Below, one piece after another: positions 7,602-16,555 of a DNA stretch of 64,000 nucleotides. The DNA comes from Thermoanaerobaculia bacterium (GTDB taxonomy: Bacteria; Acidobacteriota; Thermoanaerobaculia; Gp7-AA8). Numbering within the stretch: the first letter of the stretch is position 1; every line of letters begins with the position of its first letter. The notes beneath the pieces were generated by a model. That model saw nothing but the letters and a program-made list of their open reading frames with translations, was not told the DNA's origin and did not search any database. The position numbers were made by a program, and so were the translations under genes. The stretch is taken from assembly GCA_017883205.1 (NCBI GenBank), contig JADGNZ010000022.1:41678-105677 (forward strand). Direction: 5' to 3'.

Positions 7602-10595
7602 ATGAAGACGTATGTCTCATCTGTAATTTTGCTTTTTGCCTGTTTCGTCATGTTCATTGCGGCGCCACTGGCCGCGCAGTCTCCCAACACCGCGACGTTG
7701 ATCGTGGCGGTCGTCGATCAAACAGGCGCCGTCGTGCCGGGCGCCAAAGTCTCGCTGGTGAACGACGCCACTGGCGCCGTGCGCGACGCAATTTCGGCGA
7801 GCGACGGCAGAGTCACGCTGCCCGCGCTGTCGCTGACGGGCACCTACACTATCCGCGTGTCGAAGGAAGGATTTGACAACGAGGAGCGCAAAGACATCAC
7901 GATGCGCTCGGGTGAGACGGCGACGCTGAAGGTGAGCCTCCTCGTCGGCACCGGAGCCTCCGAGGTCACCGTGTTTGGGACGACCGAGGGAGTGAGGGCG
8001 GATCCGCAGATCGGGAGAAGGATCGAGAGCAAGCAGATCGACGAGACGCCAATCCTCGGACGAAAGTTGTCAACCCTGCCGCTCCTCAACTCCGCGTTCC
8101 GGCAGGGAAAAGGGACAGGAGACCTTTTCGTCAATCAGACCTACTTCGTCACTGGCGCGGGCTCACGCCGTACGACCACATTCACGCTCGACGGCGCAAA
8201 TGACGACGAAGCGTGGGGCCGCCAGGCGATGATTGCCACCATTCCGCTGGGCGCCGTGCAGGAAGTGACGGTGCTCTCGAACGCATTCTCGTCCGAGTAC
8301 GGTTGGACGGCCGGTCCAGCGCTGAACATCGTCACGAAGTCGGGCACGAACGCGCTGCACGGCGAAATGATTTACATGAGCCGCCTCGGCAGCATGCAGG
8401 CGAAGACGTTCTCGACGAGCGGCTATTGCGCGCCGTCCGTGGCCACATGCGTCACACCCGCAACGCTCCAGGCCATCAACCCGGTGGACATCCCCGACGC
8501 ATTGAGCCAGTACTCCGGCTCGATCGGCGGGCCGATCGTCAAGGACAGGACGTTCTTCTTTCTTACGGCTGATTACACGCGCCAGGATCGAACGGCGTTT
8601 CTTTCGAGCGCGCTGCCTGCCTTTGTCCTGCCTGCCGATGGCAGCCTCGACTACACCGGGCACTATCGCCAGTCGCTTTTCAACGGACGGTTGGATCACC
8701 AGCTCACATCGACGCAGACGCTGATGTTGCGCGTGAACGTCGATCGCTTCTACGACACCAACCCCCAGGATGCCGTGGGCGGCACGAGCGCGCCGAGCGT
8801 CGCGCGCAAGTACTCCCGGGCGTCATGGACGTCGCAGCTCAATCACACGTCCGTTCTCAGCGAAAACCTTCTCAACGAGGCGCGATTCGCCTACCTGAAC
8901 GGTGATCCGGTCACCAAGTGGGAAGCGCAGACGCTCTCGACCACCTACACGCGCGCCGGGTCCGTTCCTTTTACGATCGGACAGTCGCGCGCTTCCGACC
9001 TCTTCGGTCATCAGGCCCAACTCTCGGACACGCTGTCGTGGTCGACCGGCAAACACTACGTCCGCTTCGGCGGGAGTCTGATCCGCCACACCTCTGGAGG
9101 GTTCGGTAGCGAGCCCGGAACGGCAATCCTCGGCACGTTCACGTTCAAGAACACCACGACGGTGCCTTTCGGCTCTTTGACGCTGGCAGACGTGCAGAAC
9201 TACACGCAGCCGATCAACTTCGGGATCAGCAGCTATGAGCTGACCCAGAAGCTCTACACCGGATTCGTGCAGGACACGATTCGCGTCACCAACGACCTCA
9301 ACATCGACGCCGGCCTGCGCTACGACCGCCAGACATTGACCGATGCGAAGAGGAACTTCGAGCCGCGCATCGGTTTCGGCTGGCATCCGAACGGCGATGC
9401 GCGCCTGGCCATTCGCGGCGGCTACGGCATGTACTACACGCAGATTCAATCCAACTTGATCGCCAGCTACCTCGTGAATGGGCTGGATGGACTCACGACC
9501 TACACGGCCGTTCCCGGGCAGCTCGGCTTCCCGACCTGCCTGACGGGATCGTGCCTCCCGCTGTCGTTTGATCCCAAGACGTTGCTGCCCTCGCAATTGC
9601 CGGCACGCGACATCACAATCCAGGCCGGCCAGCGCGCGTTCTACGAGTCACAGTTCGCAAAGTACGGACTGAATTTCGACAAACTGCCGAATTATCCCGA
9701 TCAATTGGTCAATCCACGCAGCCAGGTCCTGTCCATCGGCGCAGAGCGCGAATTCGGGACTGGATTTTTCATCTCGTCCGACTTCGTGCACCAGCGTTGG
9801 ACCGATCTCGTGCGTACCGTTGATCTGAACGCGCCGGCACCGTTCGATCGCACCGCGCCCGGCCAAGTACGAAGCGTGGCGGCGGCCAACGCGACGCGTC
9901 CGATCCTTCCCGTCAATGGCGGCGTGCGCCAGGTGAACGTGCTCATGAATCTCGGCGAAGCGGATTACAACGGTTTGCAGACGCAGATCACCTACCGCAA
10001 TTCGCGCCTGTACGCCGCGCTCAGCTACACGTTGTCGCATGCGACGAACACCACCGAGCCGGATGGCAACGGCGTCGGACCGAATGACAGCAACATCGCG
10101 CGCCTTGGCGAGGTCGAGCGCGGCCCCAGCCTGCTCGACCAGCGTCACCGCGCCGTCCTCACGCTCAACTACCAGTTGCCCTTCAACATCACCGCCGGAA
10201 CCTTGATGCAATACGCATCGGCACGGCCATTCAGTGCGACAACCGGCATTGACAACAACGGGGACGGTATCAACAACGACCGTCCTGTCGTGAACGGAGT
10301 CGTGATGAGCAAGTCCGCTTTCCGCGGCACCCCCACCTCGGACGTTGGCCTCTTCGTCGAGGGCCGCCTCAAACAGTCACAGTTCGGTACGGTCCTCCTT
10401 CGTGTCGAAGGCTTCAATCTTCTCAATCACGGCAATTACCTCGGCCGTGGCCAGACCGTCTATGGCGACACAGCCACGCCGAACCCGACGTTCGGCCAGC
10501 TCGTCGCCGCGGGAACAGCTACCAATGCCATTCCGGCATTTGCCAATGTCGACCCGCCACGAATGTTTCAAATGCAGGTGCGATTCGTTTTCTGA
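7602..10595 (+). CDS. TonB-dependent receptor with carboxypeptidase-regulatory-like domain
   Basis: A 997-residue outer-membrane protein. Residues 1-27 are a signal peptide. Residues about 28-110 form a carboxypeptidase-regulatory-like (peptidase M14-associated) domain (TATLIVAVVDQTGAVVPGAKVSL), then comes a plug domain around residues 125-245, and then a long beta-barrel ending in the aromatic-terminated strand MQVRFVF, as needed for BAM-dependent insertion. GAAGGAGAAGACG precedes the ATG. This family of large oar/CarboxypepD_reg receptors is abundant in Acidobacteriota; the imported substrate is unknown. Confidence 0.92.
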   Translation: MKTYVSSVILLFACFVMFIAAPLAAQSPNTATLIVAVVDQTGAVVPGAKVSLVNDATGAVRDAISASDGRVTLPALSLTGTYTIRVSKEGFDNEERKDITMRSGETATLKVSLLVGTGASEVTVFGTTEGVRADPQIGRRIESKQIDETPILGRKLSTLPLLNSAFRQGKGTGDLFVNQTYFVTGAGSRRTTTFTLDGANDDEAWGRQAMIATIPLGAVQEVTVLSNAFSSEYGWTAGPALNIVTKSGTNALHGEMIYMSRLGSMQAKTFSTSGYCAPSVATCVTPATLQAINPVDIPDALSQYSGSIGGPIVKDRTFFFLTADYTRQDRTAFLSSALPAFVLPADGSLDYTGHYRQSLFNGRLDHQLTSTQTLMLRVNVDRFYDTNPQDAVGGTSAPSVARKYSRASWTSQLNHTSVLSENLLNEARFAYLNGDPVTKWEAQTLSTTYTRAGSVPFTIGQSRASDLFGHQAQLSDTLSWSTGKHYVRFGGSLIRHTSGGFGSEPGTAILGTFTFKNTTTVPFGSLTLADVQNYTQPINFGISSYELTQKLYTGFVQDTIRVTNDLNIDAGLRYDRQTLTDAKRNFEPRIGFGWHPNGDARLAIRGGYGMYYTQIQSNLIASYLVNGLDGLTTYTAVPGQLGFPTCLTGSCLPLSFDPKTLLPSQLPARDITIQAGQRAFYESQFAKYGLNFDKLPNYPDQLVNPRSQVLSIGAEREFGTGFFISSDFVHQRWTDLVRTVDLNAPAPFDRTAPGQVRSVAAANATRPILPVNGGVRQVNVLMNLGEADYNGLQTQITYRNSRLYAALSYTLSHATNTTEPDGNGVGPNDSNIARLGEVERGPSLLDQRHRAVLTLNYQLPFNITAGTLMQYASARPFSATTGIDNNGDGINNDRPVVNGVVMSKSAFRGTPTSDVGLFVEGRLKQSQFGTVLLRVEGFNLLNHGNYLGRGQTVYGDTATPNPTFGQLVAAGTATNAIPAFANVDPPRMFQMQVRFVF

Positions 10596-10685
10596 GCAAA
10601 CGGCGGAGGATGAACAGCGCTGGTTTCAGCGCTGTTCACCCTCGGTCCATTCGCGATGTAAGCCGCAGTGTGAGTGAGGTGTTGA

Positions 10686-11348
10686 ATGAAGAAGGTCTTG
10701 ATTTCGATCGCGTTGTTGTCTCTGGCGGTGGCGGGGAGCGTCTCGGTGCCGCCAACCGCCTTTCTGGCGATCGTGGGCGAATGGAGCGTCGCGAAGGACG
10801 CCGCAGGAAAGACTGTGTTGCAGGTCGATGGACGGCAATGGATCAAGGGCCAGCCGTCCGCCGGCCTTGCGGCGAAAGCGCGCACCATTTACGGCGCGAA
10901 GCACGAAGAGTTCATCGATAGCGTGAAGGCCTACGCGTACTTTCCGTACGCAGTCGCGAAGGGAGTCGATGATTTTCACGATGGTGAAATCTCGATCCGC
11001 TTTCGCCTTCTGGCCGGCCAACTCGATCAGTGCGCCGGCATCCTCTTCAACCTCAAGCCGAACGGCGACTATCTCACCGTCCGCTTCAACGGCAAAGAAG
11101 ACAACCTCGTGCTCTGGACGTTCAAGGCCGGCAAGCGGAGTTTCGTCAAGAAGGCCTCCGAGAACGTTCACATCCCCCTCGGGGAATGGCACACGATCAA
11201 GATCGCCGTCTCCGGCACGCAACTCCGCGGGTTTCTCGATGACAAGGCGATTCTCGATTACACACTTGCCGAGCCGGTGTCAGGCAAAGTCGGAGTGTGG
11301 TCGAAGACGGACAGCGTCAGCCAGTTTGATCAGTTCGTCGTGAAGTGA
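10686..11348 (+). CDS. Secreted LamG-like / 3-keto-disaccharide-hydrolase-fold protein
   Basis: A 220-residue exported protein with a signal peptide (MKKVLISIALLSLAVAGSVS). The body (FHDGEISIRFRLLAGQLDQCAGILFNLKPNGDYLTVRFN, LGEWHTIKIAVSGTQLRGFLDD, GKVGVWSKTDSVSQFDQFVV) is a concanavalin-like jelly roll as in DUF1080 and LamG proteins. Such domains bind or cleave sugars. No catalytic residue can be assigned here, so carbohydrate binding is only a guess. Confidence 0.75.
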   Translation: MKKVLISIALLSLAVAGSVSVPPTAFLAIVGEWSVAKDAAGKTVLQVDGRQWIKGQPSAGLAAKARTIYGAKHEEFIDSVKAYAYFPYAVAKGVDDFHDGEISIRFRLLAGQLDQCAGILFNLKPNGDYLTVRFNGKEDNLVLWTFKAGKRSFVKKASENVHIPLGEWHTIKIAVSGTQLRGFLDDKAILDYTLAEPVSGKVGVWSKTDSVSQFDQFVVK

Positions 11349-11460
11349 CCTCAGAAGACAAAGAGTGGTGCCACGGCAAACGGTTTCCTGTGATCGGATC
11401 AGCCGCCCTGCCTCAGTTCGTGCACGAATCCGGGCCGAAACGCAGCTTGATCTCCCCGAA

Positions 11461-11830
11461 GGAAAATTCCTCCTGAGAAAGGATTTCTCCTCCCGCAGAG
11501 GAAAATATCCTCCCGCAGAGGAAAATATCCTCTTGCGGAGGAAAATATCCTCCTCCAGAACACTTTAGTGTTCTTCAAGAGGATTTCATGACTCCTGCAG
11601 AGGACATCGCGCCTCCCTCGGAAGCAGAGAATGTTCCGAAAGAACCGAAATTTGCCTCCCGCGGAGCGTCCTTGCGCTGACGCGAAAGGAAAAAACGCTC
11701 CGCAGGAAGCATTTTCTCCTCTGCTGTTGCCAAAATTGCTGTATGCGCAAGGATTTTCCCTCTGCTGTTGCCAAAATTGATTTATCGACAAGCGATCGGT
11801 GGTCAAAGAGTTACCAAAATTGGTCCTAAC
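11461..11830. repeat. Degenerate 20-bp and 41-bp tandem array (gap 11349-11933)
   Basis: From 11461 the unit GGAAAATATCCTCCCGCAGA repeats with a 20-bp period, at its cleanest between 11500 and 11560. Further on, CCTCTGCTGTTGCCAAAATTG occurs at 11718 and 11759, and a related GTTACCAAAATTGG at 11810, giving spacings of 41 and 43. The whole gap appears to consist of worn units of about 20-21 bp. I see no convincing gene between 11349 and 11933. Confidence 0.7.
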
Positions 11831-11933
11831 GCAGCAGAAGACGCTGCAAGCAAGGGGATCGCCGCATGCTTGCACCCCGCAGCGCCACCTGTATAAGTGC
11901 GGGATGCCACCTAAGTGGTGCCGAAAGGGCCAT

Positions 11934-13268
11934 CTATGCGGCACCGGCACTTCTCTCTGTGCCAAACAAGGACCGGCGCCTGACAAACCAAATCACCGCC
12001 ACCACGATCGGCCAGGCAACATAGAAGACCATCTCCGCTCCGCTCGCCCTTTTCGCCAACGGATAGCCCGGATACGACGACGTCTCGCGCGCCGGCGCAC
12101 GGACACCCGCGAGACCGTAAATCGTATCGAGCACGATCTCCTCAGTCGTCGATCGGCTCATCGCGCTCTTCGATCCAAGCTGATAGACGACCTCGCCGTA
12201 GCGCGCGTCGTTCTCGAACAGACCTGAACGTCCCGCCAGCGGATAGATGACTCGTACATCTCGCTTCGCCCGCCGCAATTTCAGCAGGACGTTGTTCTCG
12301 AAGTCGGTCATGCGCGGATCTTCGGAGGATAGAAACACCGTGATCGTCAGTGGGTCGCTGATGCCGGCAAGTGCTCGCTCGTCCGAGGGAGAAAACGAAT
12401 TGCGCCGGTTCTTGGAGAGATCGAAGCTCGCGCGAACCTGCATCGCGCAGATAGTCGCAATCGCCGCGACCGTCACTGCGATTGCCGAATGCGCGAGCCG
12501 CGTTCGAATGCTTCGCCCGAGGCGAAGCCAGATCGCGGCGATGGCGAATCCGAGCAGCGAAATGATCAGCATCACCAGCACGACATCGACACGTAGCAAT
12601 CCCCGCTCGAAACCGCGCGACGTCGCGGTCGGCGTGAACGACGCAAGCGTCTGCACGATCCCGCCCCGGCCTGCGGCGATGAAGTCGAGCGCCCACGTTC
12701 CGATCGTGAAGGCCAGCACGATGATGGCCGCGTTTGCAGCGCCCGACATCAGCGCCGCTGCGGCCATGGCAATCGACGCGATGAGCAGAAAGCGAAGCGT
12801 GTAGCCAGCGAGGAGGTTGAGCACTTCCGCGGCGTGCAGATGCCCGCCGTAACCACGCCAGAGTGCCAAAGCAATGAAGAACGGGACGAGCGAGACGATC
12901 CAGGAGCCGATGAGCGCGATCACTTTCGTAGCGATCTGCGAGCCGATCGAGGACGGCCATTGCAGCATCAGCTTCAGCGCGTCGGACGACTTCTCTGACG
13001 CTACGAGCCGGATGGCCACGAACGGAAAAAGGAGCGTGATGGCGAGATCGTAGGCACCAAGGGTTGGCGTCAGTATGCCGTCGAGCGGCGACAGCCCCTG
13101 CGCCAGCGCCGCTGCCCCTCCTCCGATCCCGCTCGCCTCGGCGTACGCATTCACGGCAGTGATGAAGCCTTGTCCCGTGAGCAGCCCCACGATCACCAGC
13201 AACAGCCAGAACGCGCGGCTGGCCGCCAACTCCGCGATCTCCTTCCGCACCAGATCACGTGAGCGCAA
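11934..13268 (-). CDS. ABC transporter permease with GldG-like C-terminal region
   Basis: A 444-residue membrane protein. Residues 1-255 look like an ABC-2/GldF-type permease with about six helices (FWLLLVIVGLLTGQGFI, YDLAITLLFPFVAIRLV). After a further helix, residues 275-395 form a soluble part starting FDLSKNRRNSFSPSDERALAGISDPLTITVFLSSEDPRM, which matches the periplasmic start of GldG-type proteins, and a last membrane helix follows. It overlaps the ATPase gene by 14 bases, so the two form one exporter. In Bacteroidota GldF and GldG are separate proteins; here both parts appear in one short chain. Confidence 0.8.
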   Translation of the reverse strand: MRSRDLVRKEIAELAASRAFWLLLVIVGLLTGQGFITAVNAYAEASGIGGGAAALAQGLSPLDGILTPTLGAYDLAITLLFPFVAIRLVASEKSSDALKLMLQWPSSIGSQIATKVIALIGSWIVSLVPFFIALALWRGYGGHLHAAEVLNLLAGYTLRFLLIASIAMAAAALMSGAANAAIIVLAFTIGTWALDFIAAGRGGIVQTLASFTPTATSRGFERGLLRVDVVLVMLIISLLGFAIAAIWLRLGRSIRTRLAHSAIAVTVAAIATICAMQVRASFDLSKNRRNSFSPSDERALAGISDPLTITVFLSSEDPRMTDFENNVLLKLRRAKRDVRVIYPLAGRSGLFENDARYGEVVYQLGSKSAMSRSTTEEIVLDTIYGLAGVRAPARETSSYPGYPLAKRASGAEMVFYVAWPIVVAVIWFVRRRSLFGTERSAGAA

Positions 13269-13911
13269 GGAAGACCTCCTCGAGCCCGCTCACTCCCGCC
13301 CGCGATGTCAGCTCGCTAATCGTTCCCTCCGCGACCGACCGTCCGTTGTCGAGTAGAAGAAATCGATCGCAGGCGCGCTCGGCGTCGCGGAGTTGGTGAA
13401 TGGAGAGCACGAGCGTGCGGCCCTTCGCTGCATCCCGGCGCAGGATGCTCATAACCTGGCGGGTCTGGCGCAGATCGAGTCCGTCGAACGGCTCATCGAG
13501 CAGCAGCACCGGCCGCGGCACGGAGAGTCCCATGGCGATATCGAGCCGCTTCGCCTCGCCTTTCGACAGCGAACCGACCGTGGCGTGTTGCAGCGCCACG
13601 AGATCGAGATCGGCGAACAGTGTCTCGTCGAGCCGCGAGTCGAACATGCGCGCGGTCAGTTCCAGCGTCCAACGGACTGTCTGGTCGGGCCACGGTCGGA
13701 TCGCGTCAGGAACGTAAAACAGCGGCTCGCCGTGAACCGTGCCGCCGTGAAAGGGAAGCACGGCGGCGACGCACTCGAAAAGCGTTGTCTTCCCTGCTCC
13801 GTTGGGACCGATGACGCCGAGGATCTCGGAGGGATGGGCCGTGAAAGAGACGTCGGTCAGCACCGCGCGCGATCCGCGTCGCGCGCAAAGTCCTGCAACT
13901 GCGAGACTCAT
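13255..13911 (-). CDS. ABC transporter ATP-binding protein
   Basis: A 218-residue ATPase subunit. Walker A is GPNGAGKTT (residues 35-43), the signature is LSKGE (115-119) and Walker B is VLLLDE (135-140). The D-loop (FDGLDL) and switch histidine (SIHQL) are also visible. It overlaps the permease gene downstream and shares an ATGA junction with the lipoprotein gene upstream. The exported substrate is unknown. Confidence 0.92.
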   Translation of the reverse strand: MSLAVAGLCARRGSRAVLTDVSFTAHPSEILGVIGPNGAGKTTLFECVAAVLPFHGGTVHGEPLFYVPDAIRPWPDQTVRWTLELTARMFDSRLDETLFADLDLVALQHATVGSLSKGEAKRLDIAMGLSVPRPVLLLDEPFDGLDLRQTRQVMSILRRDAAKGRTLVLSIHQLRDAERACDRFLLLDNGRSVAEGTISELTSRAGVSGLEEVFLALT

Positions 13912-14435
13912 CGCGCCGGCAGATACGCGGCGGGAATCGGATGCGCGGCATCTTCCTCCTGCCAGAAAATCGTCAGCACCTTCCAGTCGTCGCCGATCCG
14001 CACGAGTTGAAAGCTGTTGATGCCGCGCGCGAACGGTTTGTCATCCGAGGAGGCGTGACGCGATTCGTAGGTGCTGAAGACGTGGGCGATGTCGCCGAAG
14101 CGTTCTTCGGAGTTGTGAGCCGGCCGCTCGAAGAAACCGTGGTCCTTGAAGTACACGCCCGCTTTGTCCGCGTACTCCTTCGGAGTCATCACGTTCGCGG
14201 TGACGACGCCGTCGGCGCGCTTGGTCGAGATCAGGCGCGCGCCGGGCGCAAAGAGTGCCTCGAATCGATCCCAATCGCGCCGTCCCGCCGGCCCGGAGAT
14301 GACGTTGTAGACAGCCAGCACCGTCGAGTCGATCGCGAATTGATCGCTGCCGGGCTGTGGCGCGTCGGATGGTTTCATCGATGTACAGGCGGACGCGGAC
14401 AGTAACAGAACGGCCAGCAGCGCTCGGAATCTCAT
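13908..14435 (-). CDS. NTF2/SnoaL-like lipoprotein
   Basis: A 175-residue protein with a lipoprotein signal (LLAVLLLSASAC, lipobox Cys17). The mature part (VLAVYNVISGPAGRRDWDRFEALFAPGARL, DIAHVFSTYESRHASSDD, GINSFQLVRIGDDWKVLTIFWQEE) has the alpha+beta cone pattern of NTF2/DUF4440-like proteins. It overlaps the ABC ATPase start by 4 bases. The fold is common and used for many functions; no ligand can be inferred. Confidence 0.75.
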   Translation of the reverse strand: MRFRALLAVLLLSASACTSMKPSDAPQPGSDQFAIDSTVLAVYNVISGPAGRRDWDRFEALFAPGARLISTKRADGVVTANVMTPKEYADKAGVYFKDHGFFERPAHNSEERFGDIAHVFSTYESRHASSDDKPFARGINSFQLVRIGDDWKVLTIFWQEEDAAHPIPAAYLPAR

Positions 14436-14501
14436 GGGCGGCGAGTATAGATCGTGGCGATGGCTGCGTTCTTGCGATGTGATTCCGGCAGGAGATCAAC
14501 C

Positions 14502-14798
14502 ATGAAAAGAATAACGGCGTTATTCGCGGCCCTGGTTCTCGTCGCGGCGACGGGATGCATGGAGAAGAAAACGGAATCGACATCGACGGTGAGCGGCACG
14601 GACACGGTGTCGAGCAGCACGACGACCATCTCGACGACCGTCCCGGCAGTCGACACGGCGACGACGGCAGCGGCGAAGGCCGACGTCAAGGAAGCGGGGA
14701 AGGACGCAGCGGAGGCGGCGCGGGAGGCGGCTCATGGCACCGGCACCGCGATGGAAACGGCTGGAAAAGAGATCCAGCGCAAGACGAAGAAGAATTAG
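14502..14798 (+). CDS. Small lipoprotein
   Basis: The longer frame begins at 14454, but the ATG at 14502 has a purine-rich GGAGATCAACC in front and starts a lipoprotein signal (MKRITALFAALVLVAATGC). The mature 80 residues are Thr/Ser-rich, then Ala/Lys-rich (KADVKEAGKDAAEAAREAAHGTGTAMETAGKEI), resembling small entericidin-like or LEA-like helical lipoproteins. No function assigned. Confidence 0.65.
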   Translation: MKRITALFAALVLVAATGCMEKKTESTSTVSGTDTVSSSTTTISTTVPAVDTATTAAAKADVKEAGKDAAEAAREAAHGTGTAMETAGKEIQRKTKKN

Positions 14799-14822
14799 CC
14801 GGGCGGTCGCAGGCGATCGCGC

Positions 14823-15575
14823 TTAGCGCGCGTGCGAGTCCGCGACCTTGCTCGCTGCCGGTGCCGCGGGCATGGCATTGCGGATGTGCTTCGCGATCCG
14901 GGTGATGTAGTTGATCGTCTCGCGGAATGGCGGCACGCCGTTGTACTTCCAGACGTTTCCTTCGCCGGCGTTGTAGGCGGCGACGGCGAGATCGGCGTTG
15001 CCGTTGAATGTCTTGAGCAGCCAGCGCAGGTAGCGCACGCCGCCGTAGATGTTGGCGACGGGATCGTAGGAATCGGTGACGCCGAAACGTTCCGCGGTCG
15101 AGGGCATGAGTTGCATCAGGCCGCGGGCGCCTTTGTCGGAGACCTCACGAGCGTTGAAGTCGGACTCCGCTTTGATCACGGCGGAGACGAGCGCGGCATC
15201 GACGTCGAACTTCTTCGCCGCTTCGACGATGATTGCGTCGAACTTCGACTTGAAGAGCGGCTTCCGGGCCTCGTCGTAGCGCCAGGAGCGGGTCGGGAAG
15301 ATGCCGCCATCTTTCTCAACGGCTTTCTTCACCTCTTCGACGATGGCAGCAGGGACGATCTCATCGTCGAGGATGCGGTCGACACGCGTGAGCGGGACCG
15401 TGATGGCGCCGCCGCTCTTGAGCGAGAGTTGCACTTCGCTCTCACCGACTAATTTGTAGCTGCTGATCTTCATCGCGCGCCCGTCGACGAAGAGGGCAAT
15501 GCTCGCGCCTGCTGGCGAGGCGAGCAGAAGGAGCGCGATGAATGGAAGAAGCCGCTTGATCGTCATCGGTGGCAA
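14823..15575 (-). CDS. Lytic transglycosylase (SLT domain)
   Basis: A 250-residue exported murein hydrolase. After the signal peptide there is a small N-terminal domain (residues 25-80), then the SLT fold: VSAVIKAESDFNAREVSDKGARGLMQLMPSTAERFGV with the catalytic Glu of the AESDF motif, the GLMQLMP box and the AAYNAGEGNVWKY box. It cleaves peptidoglycan glycan strands to anhydro products in the periplasm. A second in-frame Met (MTIKR, 15566) is an equally possible start. Confidence 0.9.
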   Translation of the reverse strand: MPPMTIKRLLPFIALLLLASPAGASIALFVDGRAMKISSYKLVGESEVQLSLKSGGAITVPLTRVDRILDDEIVPAAIVEEVKKAVEKDGGIFPTRSWRYDEARKPLFKSKFDAIIVEAAKKFDVDAALVSAVIKAESDFNAREVSDKGARGLMQLMPSTAERFGVTDSYDPVANIYGGVRYLRWLLKTFNGNADLAVAAYNAGEGNVWKYNGVPPFRETINYITRIAKHIRNAMPAAPAASKVADSHAR

Positions 15576-15619
15576 CGCTGTGAACTAGGACGTAACGAAT
15601 GTTATTGCAGTTACATCCC

Positions 15620-16555
15620 TCATGCACGCGGATGGAATTGCTCGTACATCTTCTGCAGACGGGCCCGGGATACGTGCGTGTAGATCTGGGTCGTCGAAAT
15701 GTCGCTGTGACCCAGCATCATCTGCACGCTGCGCAGGTCGGCGCCGTTTTCCAGAAGGTGCGTAGCGAAGGAGTGACGAAGAACGTGCGGCGAGATGTGA
15801 CCGCTGATTCCGGCCTGCCGCGCGTAGCGAACGATCTTCATCCAGAAGGCCTGCCGCGACATCGGCCGGCCGCGGTTGGAGAGGAAGAGATGCGGATCGG
15901 AGTGCTTTTCGAAGCCGCGCCGCCCCTGTTCGAGATAGGCGACGATCGTATCGCGGGCGCTGTCGCCGAACGGGACGATCCGCTCCTTCGACCCCTTGCC
16001 GATCGTGCGCAGAAATCCGGCGTCCATGACCAGATCCTCGACCTTTACATGGATGAGCTCGGAGACGCGCAGGCCCGTTGCGTAAAGCAGCTCGAGCATC
16101 GCTGCGTCGCGGAGGCCGTCGGGGGTGTTGCGGTCGGGCGCGCGCAAGAGCGCTTCCACTTCTTCCGGCGGCATCGACTTCGGCAACGTCGTCCAGAGCT
16201 TCGGGTTCTCGATGTTCTCGGTTGGATCGTGCTTGAGATGTTTCTCGGCCACGAGAAATCGGAACAGCCCGCGTATCGCCGCAAGGGCGCGCGCCACGGA
16301 GCGCGCGGAAATGCCTGCCGTGCGCAGTGCCTGGAAGTAGCGGACGATCTGAATCCGCTGCACGCGCTCGAGGTCCACCTCTTGATCCGCGAGCCAATGG
16401 CCGAAGTGTTTGAGGTCCGACTGGTAGGCCGACAGCGAGTTCTTCGCCAGTCCTTTCTCGACCGCGAGGTAGTCGAGAAAAATCGGCAACCAGGTCAGAA
16501 AGTACGGGCCGGTCTCTTTCTTCTCGGGGTCGGCCGCGCGCGGACTCTTACGCAT
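15620..16555 (-). CDS. xerD: Tyrosine recombinase XerC/XerD
   Basis: A 311-residue site-specific recombinase; I start it at the ATG at 16555 (MRKSPRAADP), which overlaps the lipA stop by 8 bases, because the longer frame runs deep into lipA. The N-terminal SAM-like core-binding domain spans residues 18-105. The catalytic set is complete: Arg163 (ATGLRVSEL), Lys190 (GKGSK), His257 and Arg260 (HVLRHSFATH), His283 (LGHSDISTTQ) and nucleophile Tyr292 (IYTH). This is the chromosome-dimer resolution type; only one Xer gene is visible here, so XerC versus XerD is not certain. Confidence 0.9.
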   Translation of the reverse strand: MRKSPRAADPEKKETGPYFLTWLPIFLDYLAVEKGLAKNSLSAYQSDLKHFGHWLADQEVDLERVQRIQIVRYFQALRTAGISARSVARALAAIRGLFRFLVAEKHLKHDPTENIENPKLWTTLPKSMPPEEVEALLRAPDRNTPDGLRDAAMLELLYATGLRVSELIHVKVEDLVMDAGFLRTIGKGSKERIVPFGDSARDTIVAYLEQGRRGFEKHSDPHLFLSNRGRPMSRQAFWMKIVRYARQAGISGHISPHVLRHSFATHLLENGADLRSVQMMLGHSDISTTQIYTHVSRARLQKMYEQFHPRA

